From the NCBI GenBank assembly GCA_963978545.1, contig OZ021728.1:186001-250000 (forward strand): 64,000 bases of DNA, in the 5' to 3' direction. The stretch comes from Linyphia triangularis (Eukaryota > Arthropoda > Arachnida > Araneae > Linyphiidae). A model generated the notes under the pieces. The model worked only from the letters and a program-made list of their open reading frames with translations, ran no database searches and was not told where the DNA came from. Below, piece after piece: positions 22,501-37,500 of the stretch. Made by a program: the position numbers and the translations under genes. Each line of letters begins with the position of its first letter. Position 1 is the stretch's first letter.

Positions 22501-25500
22501 GAACAGACTTTGATGATGTGGCAATTCATTTTTTTTTTTATATGCACTGTGCTTTAGCATTAAATGTGCATAGTATTCATATGTTGCTTAATTAAGTGAT
22601 CATTTTTTTACCTACTTGAAGAAGGTTTTATTAGACAGTAGTTTCTATTGGGTTGTTTAGAAAGTAATTTCGTTTTTTTGGGGGGGGGAACATGAAAGAC
22701 AATTTTCGTATAATGAATAAATATTTTATTAAATTATATATTGGCCATTCTGGTCCAACACCTTTTGCCATCTTTCTGGCAGTAACATGATTCCCCGCTC
22801 ATAAAAATTTTGGTCCTTGCTGGCAAAAAACTGATTCAGGTGGTTTTTGACATCTTCATTTGAGGTAAAGGTTTTACCATCCAAAAAATTTTGCAGGGAC
22901 CGGAACAAATAATAATCGGAAGGCGCCAGATCTGGAGAATATGGTGGGTGTTGCAGTATGTCCCATCCAAGCTGTAAAAGCTTTTGGCGAGTGACCAAAC
23001 TTGTATGAGGCCTCGCTTTGTCTTGGTGGAACACTACACCCTTCCTGTTGGTTAATTCTGGTCTCTTCTGTTTAAGCGCATCATTCAATTTGTCCAGCTG
23101 ATGACAATAGACTTCCGAATTAATAGTTGTATTGTCCGGTAAAAGCTAAAAAAAAACCCGATTCCTTTGAAATCCCACCAAACGGACAGCATCACCTTTT
23201 TTTGGTGAATGTTGGCTTTTGAAACGCTTTGAGCCGGTTCATCTTTTCTGCTCCATGACCTCTTGCGTTTCACATTGTTGTATACGACCCATTTTTCGTC
23301 CACAGTAATAATCCGCTTCAAAAATGGATCATTTTCCTGACGTTTGAGGAGCGAATCACACACGTCAACGCGACGACACAAATTTCGACATCGAGATTCG
23401 AGGTTAAGCCCAGGCCTTTCAAGTGGCCATAAACAGTTGAATTCGACAAATTTAACCTCTCACCGATCTCTCGTGTGGTTATTCGTCGATTTGCATCAAC
23501 TAATGCCTTTATCTTGTCTTTATCAGCTTCAACTGGCCTTCCCGAACGTGGCGCATCTTCGACATCAAAATTGCCAGATCGAAACTTTGCAAACCAGTTC
23601 TGGCACTGGAGTACTGTTAACACGCCTTCTCCATACACATCCGTCAATTTTTTTCTCGCTTGGACAGCATTTTTACCTTTTCTATAGTAAAAAAGTAAAA
23701 TATGACAAAAATGCTGCTTATTGCTCTCCATATTTAAAAGGGCACCAACCAAAAACTACTGCAATTAATAAAACTTTTTCACACACAAGTCTTGCAATAT
23801 CAGCTCTCAAGACATATAATGGTTATGCGGCTTAAGTGTGAAGTTGGTTTCGAAAAAATGTAATTAAGTCCTCTGACGGGAAAAAACGAAATTACTTTTC
23901 GAACAACCCAATAAATGGGTTAGAAGATTGCAGGGTTTAAAGGGTTTAAAAATGAGCCTTACCTCCATATTTGACTTTGAGTCGCTCACAACTGGCAGCA
24001 GCAGGGACAACACATTATCCCTATTCGTACCTGCATAGGCAATCCCCATACTGAAAGGAAACAAAGTGAGTTGAAGAGGAAGTCATAAAACATTGACATT
24101 TGGTCACTGAAATGACAAATTAAAAACAGTGTCGAACACATTTTATATATGAAATACATATTGGTTCTGTTATTTTAATTTATAATAGATGTCATTTCAT
24201 TGAATGGTCATTTTTGCCTAATGTCAAGGTTTTATTAGATTCTAAATGGGATGTGTACTTCCTCTAAAAGTATTCACACTAAGAGTTGGAGAAAAGATTT
24301 TTATTGTTACAAAATACAAACATATAGGGCAAATAAGCTTATTAATTTAATTTGTAAGTACACAAAAACCAAAAGATATATCGTATTCTAATTACAGGGT
24401 GGCCACAAAATTCAGGAAAAAAAGTTCCCTGATAATTCCCTGATAGATTTCTAAAATATACCCTGATTTTAGGGCAAACAAATTTCTTCAATTTTCTTGG
24501 GTTTTCCAGATATCTAGACATCCGGATGAAATAAAACATGCATTCTAAAAAGATAATATGCAATTTTTAAAAAAATAGTTTTGCTGGTAATGAAAAGTTT
24601 AAATTATTCCGTAACATTAAACTTCTAATGGCTTACCACTACAAATCTCCATGTAAATAGCGCCAAAATATGGATGAACGTGCCTTAAACAATACAAAAT
24701 TTCCCTGATTTTCATGAAATTTTAAAAAGTACCCTGACATTTCCAGAATCAGAAAGCTGATATTTCCCTGATTTCCAGGTTTTCCCGGTTCTGTGGCCAC
24801 TCTGAATTAATGAAATAACAAAAGTCCAGTACCGTAGTAAAACGTCTTTATTAATTGCATGCAATTTTTTTTTATCATGAGGGGTCATCTACATATTAAA
24901 ACTAAACCAAATTTTTAAAAGTTCAATGGTGACCCCATAATATTATACCATATTTAGATTTAGAATCCAAAAAAACATCTAAATACCAAATTTCATAATT
25001 TTCCGAAGAGTGGTTAATGTCAAAAAAATGGCAAACTAATGTTAAAAAGAAAATTTGTTTTGTTTTTATAGCCATAAATTCTTAAATATTTAATATATTT
25101 TATAAATTTTTGTGTCAAACGATAGTTTGTTAAAGGCCAAACATAAATAATAAGCAACTTTTCTATTACACAGTTTTTTAATAATTAATTAATAAAACAA
25201 GTTTTAATTTTTTTTAAATAGAAACATATACTTTTGCTTCCATTAAAATTATCAATCTGACAATTTGACGCAACTCTTACATCCTTGCATAATTTCATTC
25301 TGATGTTTTGTGAAACTGCATATAGTTAAGAGGGCATGCTCAGAACTTGAAAATGAGCAAAGCTGTACTGTAAGCCACTGCAGCTAGTAAAAAATATAGT
25401 TACCAATACAAATAAATTAAGGTTTTATTTTGGGCAAAAATGAAACACTTACCCCATGACAGCACCAGTTCTCATCACCATACTGCTGTGCTGAACATAA

Positions 25501-28500
25501 TCTCCCAAGAGCGCAAGGGCAGGATCGCAATCGCTTCTGACGCCACAGTTAACGATGCCACAAGCCAGAAGGCCACCTGCCTGCAACATCAAACAAACTT
25601 CAAGAAAATATTTTTGCCATTTTTAAAATAATATTTTTCCATTATTATACTGGTTCCAAAATGGTCACCATTAGCACTTTATTACACTTAGAGATACTTT
25701 TTCAGCACTATTTTAAATGCATGACTTCAATTTAAAATGACGTATTCAAGTTAATATGCGACAGAAATTACAATATTTTATGTAGTTTAGCTTGTTTATA
25801 AATATGTATAAACTTCCCTTAGAACAGGGGTTCCCAACCTTTTTACACCTGCGTACCACTTGACTTTTTGAGAAATTTTGGCGTACCACCAGACCTAAAT
25901 ATTTAAATAAACGTATAATATTTACTCTTCTAAAAGTGTTCAAAGACTTTTTGAATTAAATTCCTGAGAAAACTTCATATTTAATGGTTAGATATTTGTT
26001 TATTTATAACATGCTTATAATAAAGGAGAAATAAAAAGATTAAAATGGTATTAATTTACAGTTTTATTTATTACCCATAGGTCTAAAATCATACAAATAA
26101 AATTAGTACAAACTCAGCAAAAAATTAATCATCATACAAAATATACTTTTATAGTCTTTAGTGCGAAACTTGTTGTTGTATGCCTGTGATTAAAATATCA
26201 ACATTAGGAGTAATGGAGCTTATCTTCAATCTTAAGTCCTCTTCAACACTTATTCTGCTTCTATGTTTATTTTTTATGTACAAGAGTTCAGAAAATCCAC
26301 TCTCACACAAGTAACTCGTGACAAATGGCATCAAAAATAGCAGAGCTTGCCGGAAGATCAAAGGGTACTCGGTTTTACATCCGATCCAGAAGTTAATTAA
26401 AGATTTCTCTTTAAAATAATCTTTCATGGAACTATCTTCTGTAAGATCGATAAAACTTTCTTTTAGTTCACCTGAAACCACCGTACCACCTGAAACGTTC
26501 CCCACCAGTGGTACGCGTACCACTGGTGGTACGCGTACCACCGGTTGGGAACCCCTGCCTTAGAATATAAAATACCAATTTCATTCCTGAAATTTATAAT
26601 AGAGCATTTTATTCACATGTGGTACATTTTAAATATAAATGTTTTCAAGTAAGGAATTTTATTGTTATAACTAGAAAATGATTTAAAATAAAATAACAGT
26701 TAATAAGTTAGGGTGTAAATGGGACGTTTATTATGATTAAATTTTGGATAAAAATTAAATATAATTCATTAATAATGAAAGTTGTTTTAAGTAAAATGGC
26801 AAAAAAGTACTTTGCTACTTCTCACAGCAAGGAAGGGAGTGTTGAACAGAAGTGATATAAAGAGACGTAAAAGGATGAAGGTACATTCAGGGTGCATACA
26901 CTTTTTTGGAAGTGAAATTCAAGGACTTTCAAGGCCCTTTTCAAGGATATTTCAACAAAAATCAAGGCCCTATTTTACCGTTGCAGAGTCGATACCAAAA
27001 TTGAATTTTTATATATTTTTTTTAATTAACGAAGTTGCAAAAAGAATTAAAATACTTATTACTTAATAACTAAGATGCAACCACATATATTTATTGATAA
27101 TAATACCTCTTACCAGGATAAGGAAAAAAACTAGGTTAAAAAAAAAAGTTTTTTTGGGGGGTTTAAACCAGGTTTTTTTTTTTAAACCGGGTCAATTCTT
27201 TTCTAATTACATGTACACATATTTATAAATAAAATTTGTCATTAACTAGAATAATGTTTAAATAATAATTAACATTCTTTCTGAAAATAATTTAAACTAA
27301 GTAAATAAACAATTATTGCTACTTATGAGGACATTCAAATCACATTAAATTTTAGTACTTTATTTAGAGATACTATTCTTTAAACAGGGTTCATACACAT
27401 TTTCAGGAAAAAAATTCCCTGAGGTTTCCATCTCGGAGTCGATAATTTTTAGCCACAGAAATAGATATAGCCATCATTTTCACAAGTTCTTCGATAACTC
27501 GAAAAAAGAGAGTAATTTTTTAAACCCCCTCCTTCGGCTTTGAGAAAAAATACGATTTTGGAGCAGCAAAATGTGGTTTTGGAGCAGAAAATTATTACAT
27601 TTAAATTAGTGATGAAGCAAATATTTTTGTATATTTCAACCTTGATATTTCAAATTAATTTAAAGTAAAAAAAAAGGTGTAACTTGTTCATAAATACGTT
27701 TGCATTCTAAATTTACATTTATTAATTTGATTGCATTACTCAAAAAATAAATTAAAAAGCATGGCATTTATTAACCTCTTTGCCAACAATTAAAATATTA
27801 GGAAGTTTTCAATGATGACATGATATCATAAGGTTCGGGGCTTTTGCGCCACAAAAACTAACCAACCAATCATAAGGTTCGGTTCATCACTGAAAGTTTT
27901 TCGAAATAATCTCAGTTAAAGCTACTTTTAACAACCTGATGAAATAAGATTTTTTTCTTTAAAAACTCTAGTCTGCCTAGTACCAATTACCTATAGAAGT
28001 TCTTCCCAATAATCCAAAATAATTTAATTCGATACAAAGTACTTCCTCCCTCCCTTCCCCCCCCCCCCCCATGCAAAAAAAGTGAAACAAGGCTGCTTAG
28101 CGGCAAGCATTAGATTTCATAACTTGTTTGGACTGATAGCTTCACTTAGCAGATTTTTTAGGGCTATTTGTTTATTGGAAGATAATTTTTTTTTTTTTAA
28201 ACTCAAACAAATTAAAACATCTAACTGAAATTAGACAATTATACTAGCATTTAACATAAAGAAATAACTTCTAGTGTAATTAAATAATAAACTAAAACAA
28301 GGCAAACTGAAAAATATTAATTTTTGTAGTGGTTTGTTTTCTAACACTCTCCATTGTCTAAATGGATTATAGAGGGTCCCCATGTGAAATCTCAAGGTCA
28401 ATGGAAACAAAATGATCTTAAGTCTGTGGTTATTTGGTTAGTTTTTTTTTTTAAATATATGCCAAAAAAATAATCATGCACTCTTAAAGTACTAAGAAAA

Positions 28501-31500
28501 ATATTTATTATTTTTACTTACAAACAGGCAAGAAAAAAATATCCAAATTGGATGCATAAAGATTGATTTCATGCCTTCTACAGTTTGAATTTAAAGCGCG
28601 AATCCCTGGTTGGTTGGTTGAAGTTTAACGGCGCAAGGGGCATACTGCCGCGAATCCCTGATCTTTCCTATCGCTAATTTAAAGGAACAAATATTTGTAA
28701 ATACAAGAAATCCTTACTTTTTTTTTAATAAAGACATAGCTTAAATCCCCCATTCAAGTTCTTCGTAAAATTTCTAGTCTAGGGTACGACTTTGAGCTTT
28801 TTCTGGGAATTGGTTACAATAAAAGAATGACGTAATATGCGTTTTCCCGTTCGTTGCCAAGTCAAAATCATGATCCAACATCCAGGGTTGCCAAAAAATC
28901 ATTTACTAATAGTCACCAATCCTTCCAGATAATAAAAAAGGCAAGTTCAAAATTCAAATCCCGTTTTACCGATGACTTAGAAATTAAGCCTGGAAATGTT
29001 TGGGGAGGGGGGCTGTCAATTGGATTAAGTTTAGAAATTAAAAAAAATATTCGCGTTTTCTTTTAGCTTAAAGAAAGCTATATATTTCTTCATTATTGAA
29101 ACCAGGCAAGAGTGCAAATCTAAACCAGATGCACTAAGATTGCTTGTGTGAAAAATACAATACTTGTATTCTATTTTTAGCACGGAGTCTCAGTAAAAAA
29201 AAAAAAAAATCATCTATTCTATAAGTATAAAAAAAAAGTATTAATTTTCTATACCTAAAATCAGCCAAGAAAACAGATTTAAATCAGATACACACTGATT
29301 CATTTACTACTTCTTTATAGTTTGAAAAACCTACAACAAAACTGAGAGATTGTAATATGTATTTTCAAGTGCGAACCTTTTCCAGCACGTTAATTGACGA
29401 AAAACGCCCTTGAAGGGCAAAATACTCTTTATCGCTTTGTTGGTGACGTTTCATGATAATTTTGAAAAATTTCGAGACAAAATTCTAGCCAAGTAGTTTT
29501 TCAAGTCAAAAAATGATTTTTTGGCGCAGTTCGGCGCAATCTTAACCGAAAAGAGGTTTTTGGCGCAGTTTGGAACAGGGTAGTCAGTTTGGCGCACTTC
29601 GGCGCAATTGGAACAGCTCTTGCATCCCTGTAATTAGAAATTTTTTAATGAGCTCAAAATAAATTTAATAAAATTGGAAGGTTTTTTTTCCCAGCAACCT
29701 TAGTTAATAACTTTCACGGCTTTAAAGTAGGCCATTTTAGTAATTGATATAAAAAATTACATACCCTTCACCTTCTACAGAAAAAGAAATTCTTCTTTCT
29801 TTAAATAGGAATCGACATAAATGAAAGAATGATATAAATCATAATACAATACCGAAGCGTAACTGCTATTTTCTCTGTAGGCGATATACTCCTCCGATAG
29901 TTAGAGTCGGGTTTTTGCAGTCTGGAACATAATTTCTCCACCAACTCGTCGAAGCTCTCAATCGACATCCGGAAAAAGTTGAAATTTTTTACTTTGTCTT
30001 CCCTTAACTGCGGGTAAAGACAGAAGAACATACCGAATGTTGATCGGCTCTAAACAATGGGATGAATCCACATAGTGCGATTACTTCGATTCTTTTTCCT
30101 TCGATATTTTATATACAAATATGCTAAGCGCGCTCTTTTTCATTCCATTTCCAACAAACACAAAATCCTCTCAGAGGAAAATTTTGGTCGTTTGAGAATG
30201 CACCTAATGAGGGAGAGAGAGAGAAAAGCTGAGAAAATATCCTGCATATCAAATTACACCCTCTTTCCACCGGATACTCATCGTGCAACTTTTTGTCCCG
30301 TTCGGGTAGAGGTCAAAGGTCATAGTGACCGTGCCGTTCCAGGGCCGCTCAGGAGGAACCGATTCAAGTGTGATTGACAGATCCGCCAAAAGTGAACCGA
30401 CAAGAAAGTGTGACGTCAGAATAATGGTAATACGGGAACGAGAATTTTATGGTTTTAGAATTGAAAAGGGGAAATTCAAGGACTTTCCAGGCTTTTTTAG
30501 AAATAATCCTATTTTTCCAGGCTATTCAAGGCCTTGAAAAAAAATAATGAAATTCAAGGACTTTCCAGGTTTTCCAGGCCGCGTACGCACCCTGTACATT
30601 GTCCAATCTGTCAAAGATTTTGCTAACTTACAATATTCTACATTACCACATAGAAATATGAGAGAAAACTTATAGTCCGAGAGGCAATTTTTGGACCCCA
30701 TCGAACATCATTCTGAAATTTTTATAGAAATTAGAGAAAAGTGAGTAGATTAGGAATCCACTGGTCTGCTGTGGCAAAAATGGCCGAAACTGATCAATAA
30801 TCGACTTGGAATGAATTGAACTAAAATCCGATTGCCAAATATGTCATAACTTGCCAAAAATAGAACAAACTTATTTGTCTGGCAACCCACTTCATTTTGA
30901 TTTTCAATGAGAAAAAGCACAAACGATTTCTGATCTTTGGCTCGGAAAACTTGGTATCTTTTAAAAGTAAGCCAAATTGGCGACATCAGTTACGTCATAA
31001 GTGATGTAATATTTTTTGCCAACTTGGCTCCCTTTTAAAGATGCAAGTAGACCGTCGCCAGATATCTGAATAGTCTGCAAACTTCTTAATTGAAAATTAA
31101 AGAGTGAGGGTTACCAAATAAAAAAAAAAGCTCATTATTTGGCAAGTTATGGCGCATTTGGCATTTGGATTTAGTTCAACTTATTAAAAGTCGATTTTTG
31201 CCCAGTTTCGGCCATTTTTGCCATGGCAGATCAGTGGATTCGTAATCTACTCACTTTTTTCCAATTTCTATAAAAATTCAGAATGATGTTCGATGGGGTC
31301 CAAAAATTGCAATCACCTCTCAGTCTATTATGAAACAGTACAAAACAACAGTTCATAGTAAAATAACAATGCAGGGACACACAGCTAGTTGCTAATAATA
31401 GTTACAACTATAATACTATAGTCAAACATTACGAAGACAATAATATGGGGGCCATAAATAATATAATGCCAAAACTTGGGGCTTGTACATCAATGATGGA

Positions 31501-34500
31501 TTTCCGCGATGTGGGCTAGCTAAAATATTGCACATGGTAAAATTTGGTGGCAAAAAACGGGTATTCAGCTAGTTTTTAATATGCACTGTGCATATGAAAA
31601 ATGTATTTGTAATCTGCACTCTTTGGTGGATGCTCTCAAGTGTTCTTCTCACAGTACAGCAAAACTTCCATACTGCACTACTGAGCAAATACAAACCAAA
31701 CGACGCACAATTTGACGCAATACAAATATACCAGAGAGTTCTGGTGCAGAGCGAATAAGTAGAGGCATAAGAAAATCAGAGTTGAATTTTTATAAATATT
31801 ACTGTCTGGCATACAATATCAACAAAAATTAAGGACTTTAACCCTCTGATGGCCCAGGGAATGGCAAAATTCTACAGTTGTTTTCCCTGCAATAATTTTT
31901 AAATTATATTTATAATTCAAATACATGATTTTTTTTAATTATGTTTTATTTATTTTGTTTTAGACAGGTTATAAACTATCATCCTACTAAAAATATTAAA
32001 AAAGTATTGTATTTTAAATTTTATTTATAAATTTCAAAATGTTAAATTGCTGGAAAAACTGTGTATCAAATGAGACATATGCTGGCCATCGGTGGGTTAC
32101 GAAGCTCTAAACACTTTTAAGGCCTGGGAAACAAGACCTGGTTTACAGAATAAACATCAGAAATGAGAAGCAGTTACCTTAATGTTTTCTTCCGAAGAGT
32201 AGAGGTACTTATCAATCTGTCCCAATCCGCCATCAATGTCCCACAACAATATCAGTCCCAAGGATGCAGTCGCACTCAGCATTCCTAATAAAACAAGATT
32301 CACTTCCTTACTGAAATAGTTTCTCATAAATCACACCAACCTGTACATCAAACATACACCAACTATTTGGCAAAAAACTCACGATAACCACAGAAACGAA
32401 AGGATATCGTGAGCTATAGCTGATCGGACAGGGTTTCGAGGCATTTTTTTCTTAATATTTCCATAACTACTTTTTTTTAAGAATTTTTTGTTTGAATATA
32501 TGGAATCAGAAAGAAATACTTCATAAATATAAAATGATTTCACTCGTTTTTAAAAAAATGCAGGAATTGTCCATTCCTCCTACAGAAGCCAAATTTTCAA
32601 ATGATTTGGTTTAGTAAAAAAATTGATTGATTGCAAAACTTACTGTACAGGGGCTTTGTGAAAAGCAAGAAAAGGAAACAATTGTGAAGTGATAAAAGAG
32701 AAACTTTTGAAACATGTAGTGATTTCTCGCTACAAAAATAACATCACAATAGGTAAAATTTAAAGATAAAAGAGACGTCCACACCTAGTAAGCAAACAGC
32801 TCTTCATAATAAAAATATTCTGGGGAGCTATCTGCACACACTGTGTATCTTATTTGTACAATCTACGAAGTGAGTTACGAAACAACTAATTTCTATTGCA
32901 CACGTTTTTTTATTATTAAAAATGGTCAATATTAAGCAAAAAAATGTCTGGAATAGTCTTCAAATTTATTTCTAGAAGAATGACCTTACCAGAATCTCTA
33001 TTCTTGTAGAGCCACTTTTGTCCGTCTTCCATCAGCAGTTTGTCTTGACCAAAAGCAGCATTGACGAATCCGTTAACGAAACTGGAGGCCAGGTTTTGTT
33101 TGGCCGAATCCACACTGCCGCTTGCTCCAAAAGAAGGCCCTGAAAGCCACAAAAATTTAGTTTAAAAATACCTTCAAGACAATAGAAAAATCTCTGACAT
33201 TTCCAAGCTCCGTGGCTACTATGTTATCAAGATGAACTGAAACAGCTCCAATTGAAATGTTCTAATAAAGGATTATACATAAATTACGTCAGGCATAGAG
33301 GTGACGTAACAATTTTAACAAGTGTAACGATCAGAATTATACTTCGAAAAATAATCCACAGGTTAATTTACAAGATATAAAGAAATACAAAAATACTACT
33401 CATCTGTGTTATTTGACCAATTTAAGGTATTGCTGAATGAAATGTGGATTTTAAATCATTGTCAATAAAAATAATTCCTTTTTATTGAATTTTATTTTCT
33501 ATAGGTATCTAAAAGATATACAAATTCATACTGAAGCTTACAAAAAATAATAAAATACATACAATGCAAGAATTTTTAATCAAAATTCAAATAACTTAAT
33601 TTGCAGGAAAAATTATTTTAACAGTCTGATTTTCAATCTTTATCAGCATTGCACTGATAATGTTTTAACCCATTGATGGTCATGTACATATATATATACA
33701 TCATTAAATCCACAGTATTTCCAGCAATACACAACATTTTTTAATTTATAAATACGATTGAAATAAAAGTTTTTTTTTATTTTTTTTTATTAGGATGATA
33801 GTTTATAACCTACCTAAAAGAAAAGGAAAATAATTTTAAAAAATTAGACATTTGAATAATTTAAAAATTATTGCAGGGAGAACAACTGGTGAATTTTCCC
33901 TGAACTGTCAAAGGGTTCAACAAGAATTTTTAACTTACAGATACTTTTAATAAACTAATACATGCAATATATGTCCTCCACAAAGAGTTAGTATATTTTA
34001 ACAGAAGGAAACGAGGCTGCTGTCAAAGGACTACTTTAATGAGAGTTCAAAAATAAAACAATTTATAGACAATTATTAATACAGCCTTTCCCAAACTTAT
34101 GAATGAGTTTTGAAGCATATCCAACATCAAGGGGCCTAGCGAGTTTTCTAAACAAATTTAGGTAGGAAATTTAGGGATAATTTCAAAAATTTCAGACATA
34201 ATTCCCAAAACATTTAGGGATAGTTCTTAAGATTTTAGGGATAACTTAAAATTTAAAGAATAAATCAAACAAATTTAGGGATATTTCTTTTGAAACTGGC
34301 ATAGGCTCCTTAGCACAGACAATCTTTCCAAAGCTTGATTCAACACTGGTAAGAAATTGCCAATTTTGAAAAAAATTTAACTTTTTAGCAAATAATTTAA
34401 CAATTATACTATTTTGGCAAACATGCAAGTTTAATTAAATCCACTTTTCATCTAGAGGAATATCAGGGGTTTTTTCGAGGGTTTTAGAGGAAAGTTGAGG

Positions 34501-37500
34501 AATTTTTTTTGGGAGATGGGGGGGGGATTATTTTAAGAATAATCGAAAAATTTAAGTACAATTTTAGGAATTTTACGAAGAAAAAAAAGTTACAGAATAG
34601 TATTAGGAATTTAAGGTTGAATGCCCCCCTCCTGAAACACATTTAAAATCGAAAATATGGTTAATGTTTTGGGTAAAATAATTACCACAATCTCAAAACA
34701 TTTTAATGTTTCGGAAAAAAAAATTACTACTTTACTGAAGAATTGAAACCCTACCAAGAGATCTCCTCCCGAGGAACATTCCAACTGAAAGAACAGAATG
34801 AAAACTTTTTTAGAAGGCTTTTCGGAAAAAAAATTTCATACTAGTCTTTAATGTGTGGTTTTATAGCTGCTTCGCAACTAGCGCTAATATCAAAATCTTT
34901 GATGATGTTGCAATCCATTTTTCATATCCACTGTATTTGGGCAATAGCACATTAAATGTGCACTTTCCAGGCATAGTACTTGTAAAATGCTTCTGCTAGA
35001 AAACTAAATGACATAAGTTGACGCATGCGAAATACAAATATACTTGACAATTCTGGAACAGCACGGATTAGTGGCGGTTTCGAGGCAAACAACACTTGAA
35101 TTTTTATAAATATTAACGTCAGGAACACAACATCAGTAAAAATTAAGACTTTTAGGGAACTCGAAGCATTTCGAAGTACTTTTAAGGCCTTAAAAACAAG
35201 TTAAAAAATATTAAGCACTTTTAATGACTCTCAATAACCCATGACTCAAAATATCGAATCACAAAAAAAATAACCTTCATGAATTTTACTAACAAAAACA
35301 TAGTATCAATGTACCAAAAAATTATTTTTATAAAGTTTGATTTTAAATTAAGTAAAAAAAAACCTTGTTTCAGCAGTGAAGACTTTTTCAAATCAGAAAA
35401 AGTAGGGGAAAATAACTTTCCATTCTTTGATATTTCAGTGTTACAGTAGAAGACGGGAAAAAAAATTCAAAATATAAATACGAGCTTATCAAATAATCAG
35501 TTCATTTCAGTTGTTATATTATTATTTTTTTCACCTGCAAGACCTTACTCGTGTAATATCACAAATTTGGAGTTCAAAAATGTTTTCATTGGCAACAGTT
35601 TTAAAACTGTGACCATTCTTGCAGTCAAAAAATAAATAAACACGTAGATGAATTTTCAATGAGCTGAATTGCGATCATGGCGTTAATGACATCATAGTTA
35701 CGTGATTTTACTTAAAATGTGAGGAATCCATGAATTCAGTGTATTTCCATGACAAGGTCATTTTTTTGCTCAAAATCATGACTTTCCATGACAAAGTTTA
35801 CCAATGTCCAAATTCATGACTTTCCATAAGCGCAGAAACCCTGAATATGCCAATTTTTTTAAATAGTTTTTTTTAAATAGAAATTTCTAATGATTACCAC
35901 AATTCTCCGGGAAAATGGCGCCAAAATACGGATGAACGGGGAAATCTACCTTCAAAACAATAGAAAAATTTCCCCGATTTTCGAGGAATTTTAAAAAGTT
36001 CCCTGATGTCCAGGTTCTGTGGCCACTATGCTGTTAAGAAAAGGTACAACATTTATTTTTAATGTAACACTAGTAAGCAAGGGTGCATCCATTTTCACAT
36101 AGTGCAGCATATATGCTACGCAACTTATCAAGGAAAAATCTTAAGGGGAAAAAAGCTTCGTTAGGTTATCACATGATGTAGCATATATGCAACACAATTG
36201 TTTTAACTATATAGTTAAATAGACACTAAGAATTTTTTTTTTCCCTTTTGTATTTTCAGCAATCCAGGGTCAAAAAAGAAAACGAAAAAAATTATTTCAT
36301 TAAAGAGAAAAATCATGCATTTGAGGGTTAAATAAGTTTGCCTTTGATACTTATAACTTGCCAGCATTATTATATTCAAGAGTCGCAAACATCATATTTA
36401 AAGAGGCAATACCTCTAAATACATTTATTTTAAGTTTCTTGCTACTTTAAATTTTTTTTAACTTACTGGTATTGTCCAAATGCGTCTTGTAAATATCATC
36501 AGGAGTTTTAGGTTCTAAAATATCAAGCTAAAAGGAAGATAGAAACAGTTAATAATCATGCAATGATTTTCCATTAAAATACTGAATGTTGCTAAAGAAC
36601 GCATAAAACTTTTTAATAAAATCAATCTAGTCTTAAGTACAAGATTACTATAGTTAAATAAGCCATTTGGAGCCACTTAATAGTCTGTTGACACATCTTC
36701 AGAAGAAATGTTTATGCACAATGGTGAAATAAGCCCATAAGAAATAAAAATGAATTTCTTCAAATTAAAATGGTTGAAAAAGTTTTCACAAAGGATATCT
36801 AGATATGCAGGACAAAGAGAAATGCAAAACCTTTATCCTTTTGATCTTCATCCAAAATAATTTTCTGTTTATAAAGTTAACTTCCGTGTGTTCTCCATCT
36901 TTCTTAAATTGCAACTGATGTTTATTTGTCAATTAACACTACAACCATGGCATTTTTTTTAATAGAAGATGAAAAATGTTTCTATCTGATTTAAACCTAC
37001 AAAATATATGCAGATATAACTCTATAAAATGCGAAATCTTCAATAAATTTCAGCAATCACTTAAAAAACATGGGGTGAAACAGGTTATTTTTCATTATAT
37101 CTTTAATTATAATCGATTTATCAATATTTGGCATTTTTGATAACTGAAGGGGAAAAAATGATGATTGCTTTATCTTAGTAAAATTACAATTAATAATTAA
37201 TTCTTTTTTTTTTTCCCCTTCAAATAACTAAAAAATAATAATTTTCATTATTAGTAAATTTAAATCTAAAAAAAAAGTTAATCTTTTGTTTCAACGTGAC
37301 AATGGAACTTGGTCTAAACTTAATAAAAGGATTTAACCTGTACTTTCAGATTACTGTGTTTTGGCGATATCAAATGTGAGAAGATGGCGGTCGAAATCAT
37401 TCAGTTTATTTTATGATACGAGTTGATGTCTGTCACAACCAATTTTAATAAAATGTCCAAATGTGATTCAGTTAAGTTATTCCTGTATTTTTTCCTGATG

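Larger units (their letters stand above)
26888..30594. mobile_element. 3.7-kb element with CAGGGTGC termini and 6-bp duplication TACATT
   Basis: Left end CAGGGTGCATACAC, right end GCGTACGCACCCTG (inverse of CAGGGTGCGTACGC); both subterminal regions contain ATTCAAGGACTTTC-like motifs in inverse orientation. TACATT lies at 26882-26887 and 30595-30600. Inside: polyA/T runs, a C-run near 28060, GGTTGGTTGGTT-type repeats at ~28606, GGCGCAGTTCGGCGCA-like short repeats at ~29520-29610 and a PIF/Harbinger-like fragment. No transposase that clearly belongs to these ends was seen. Confidence 0.75.
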
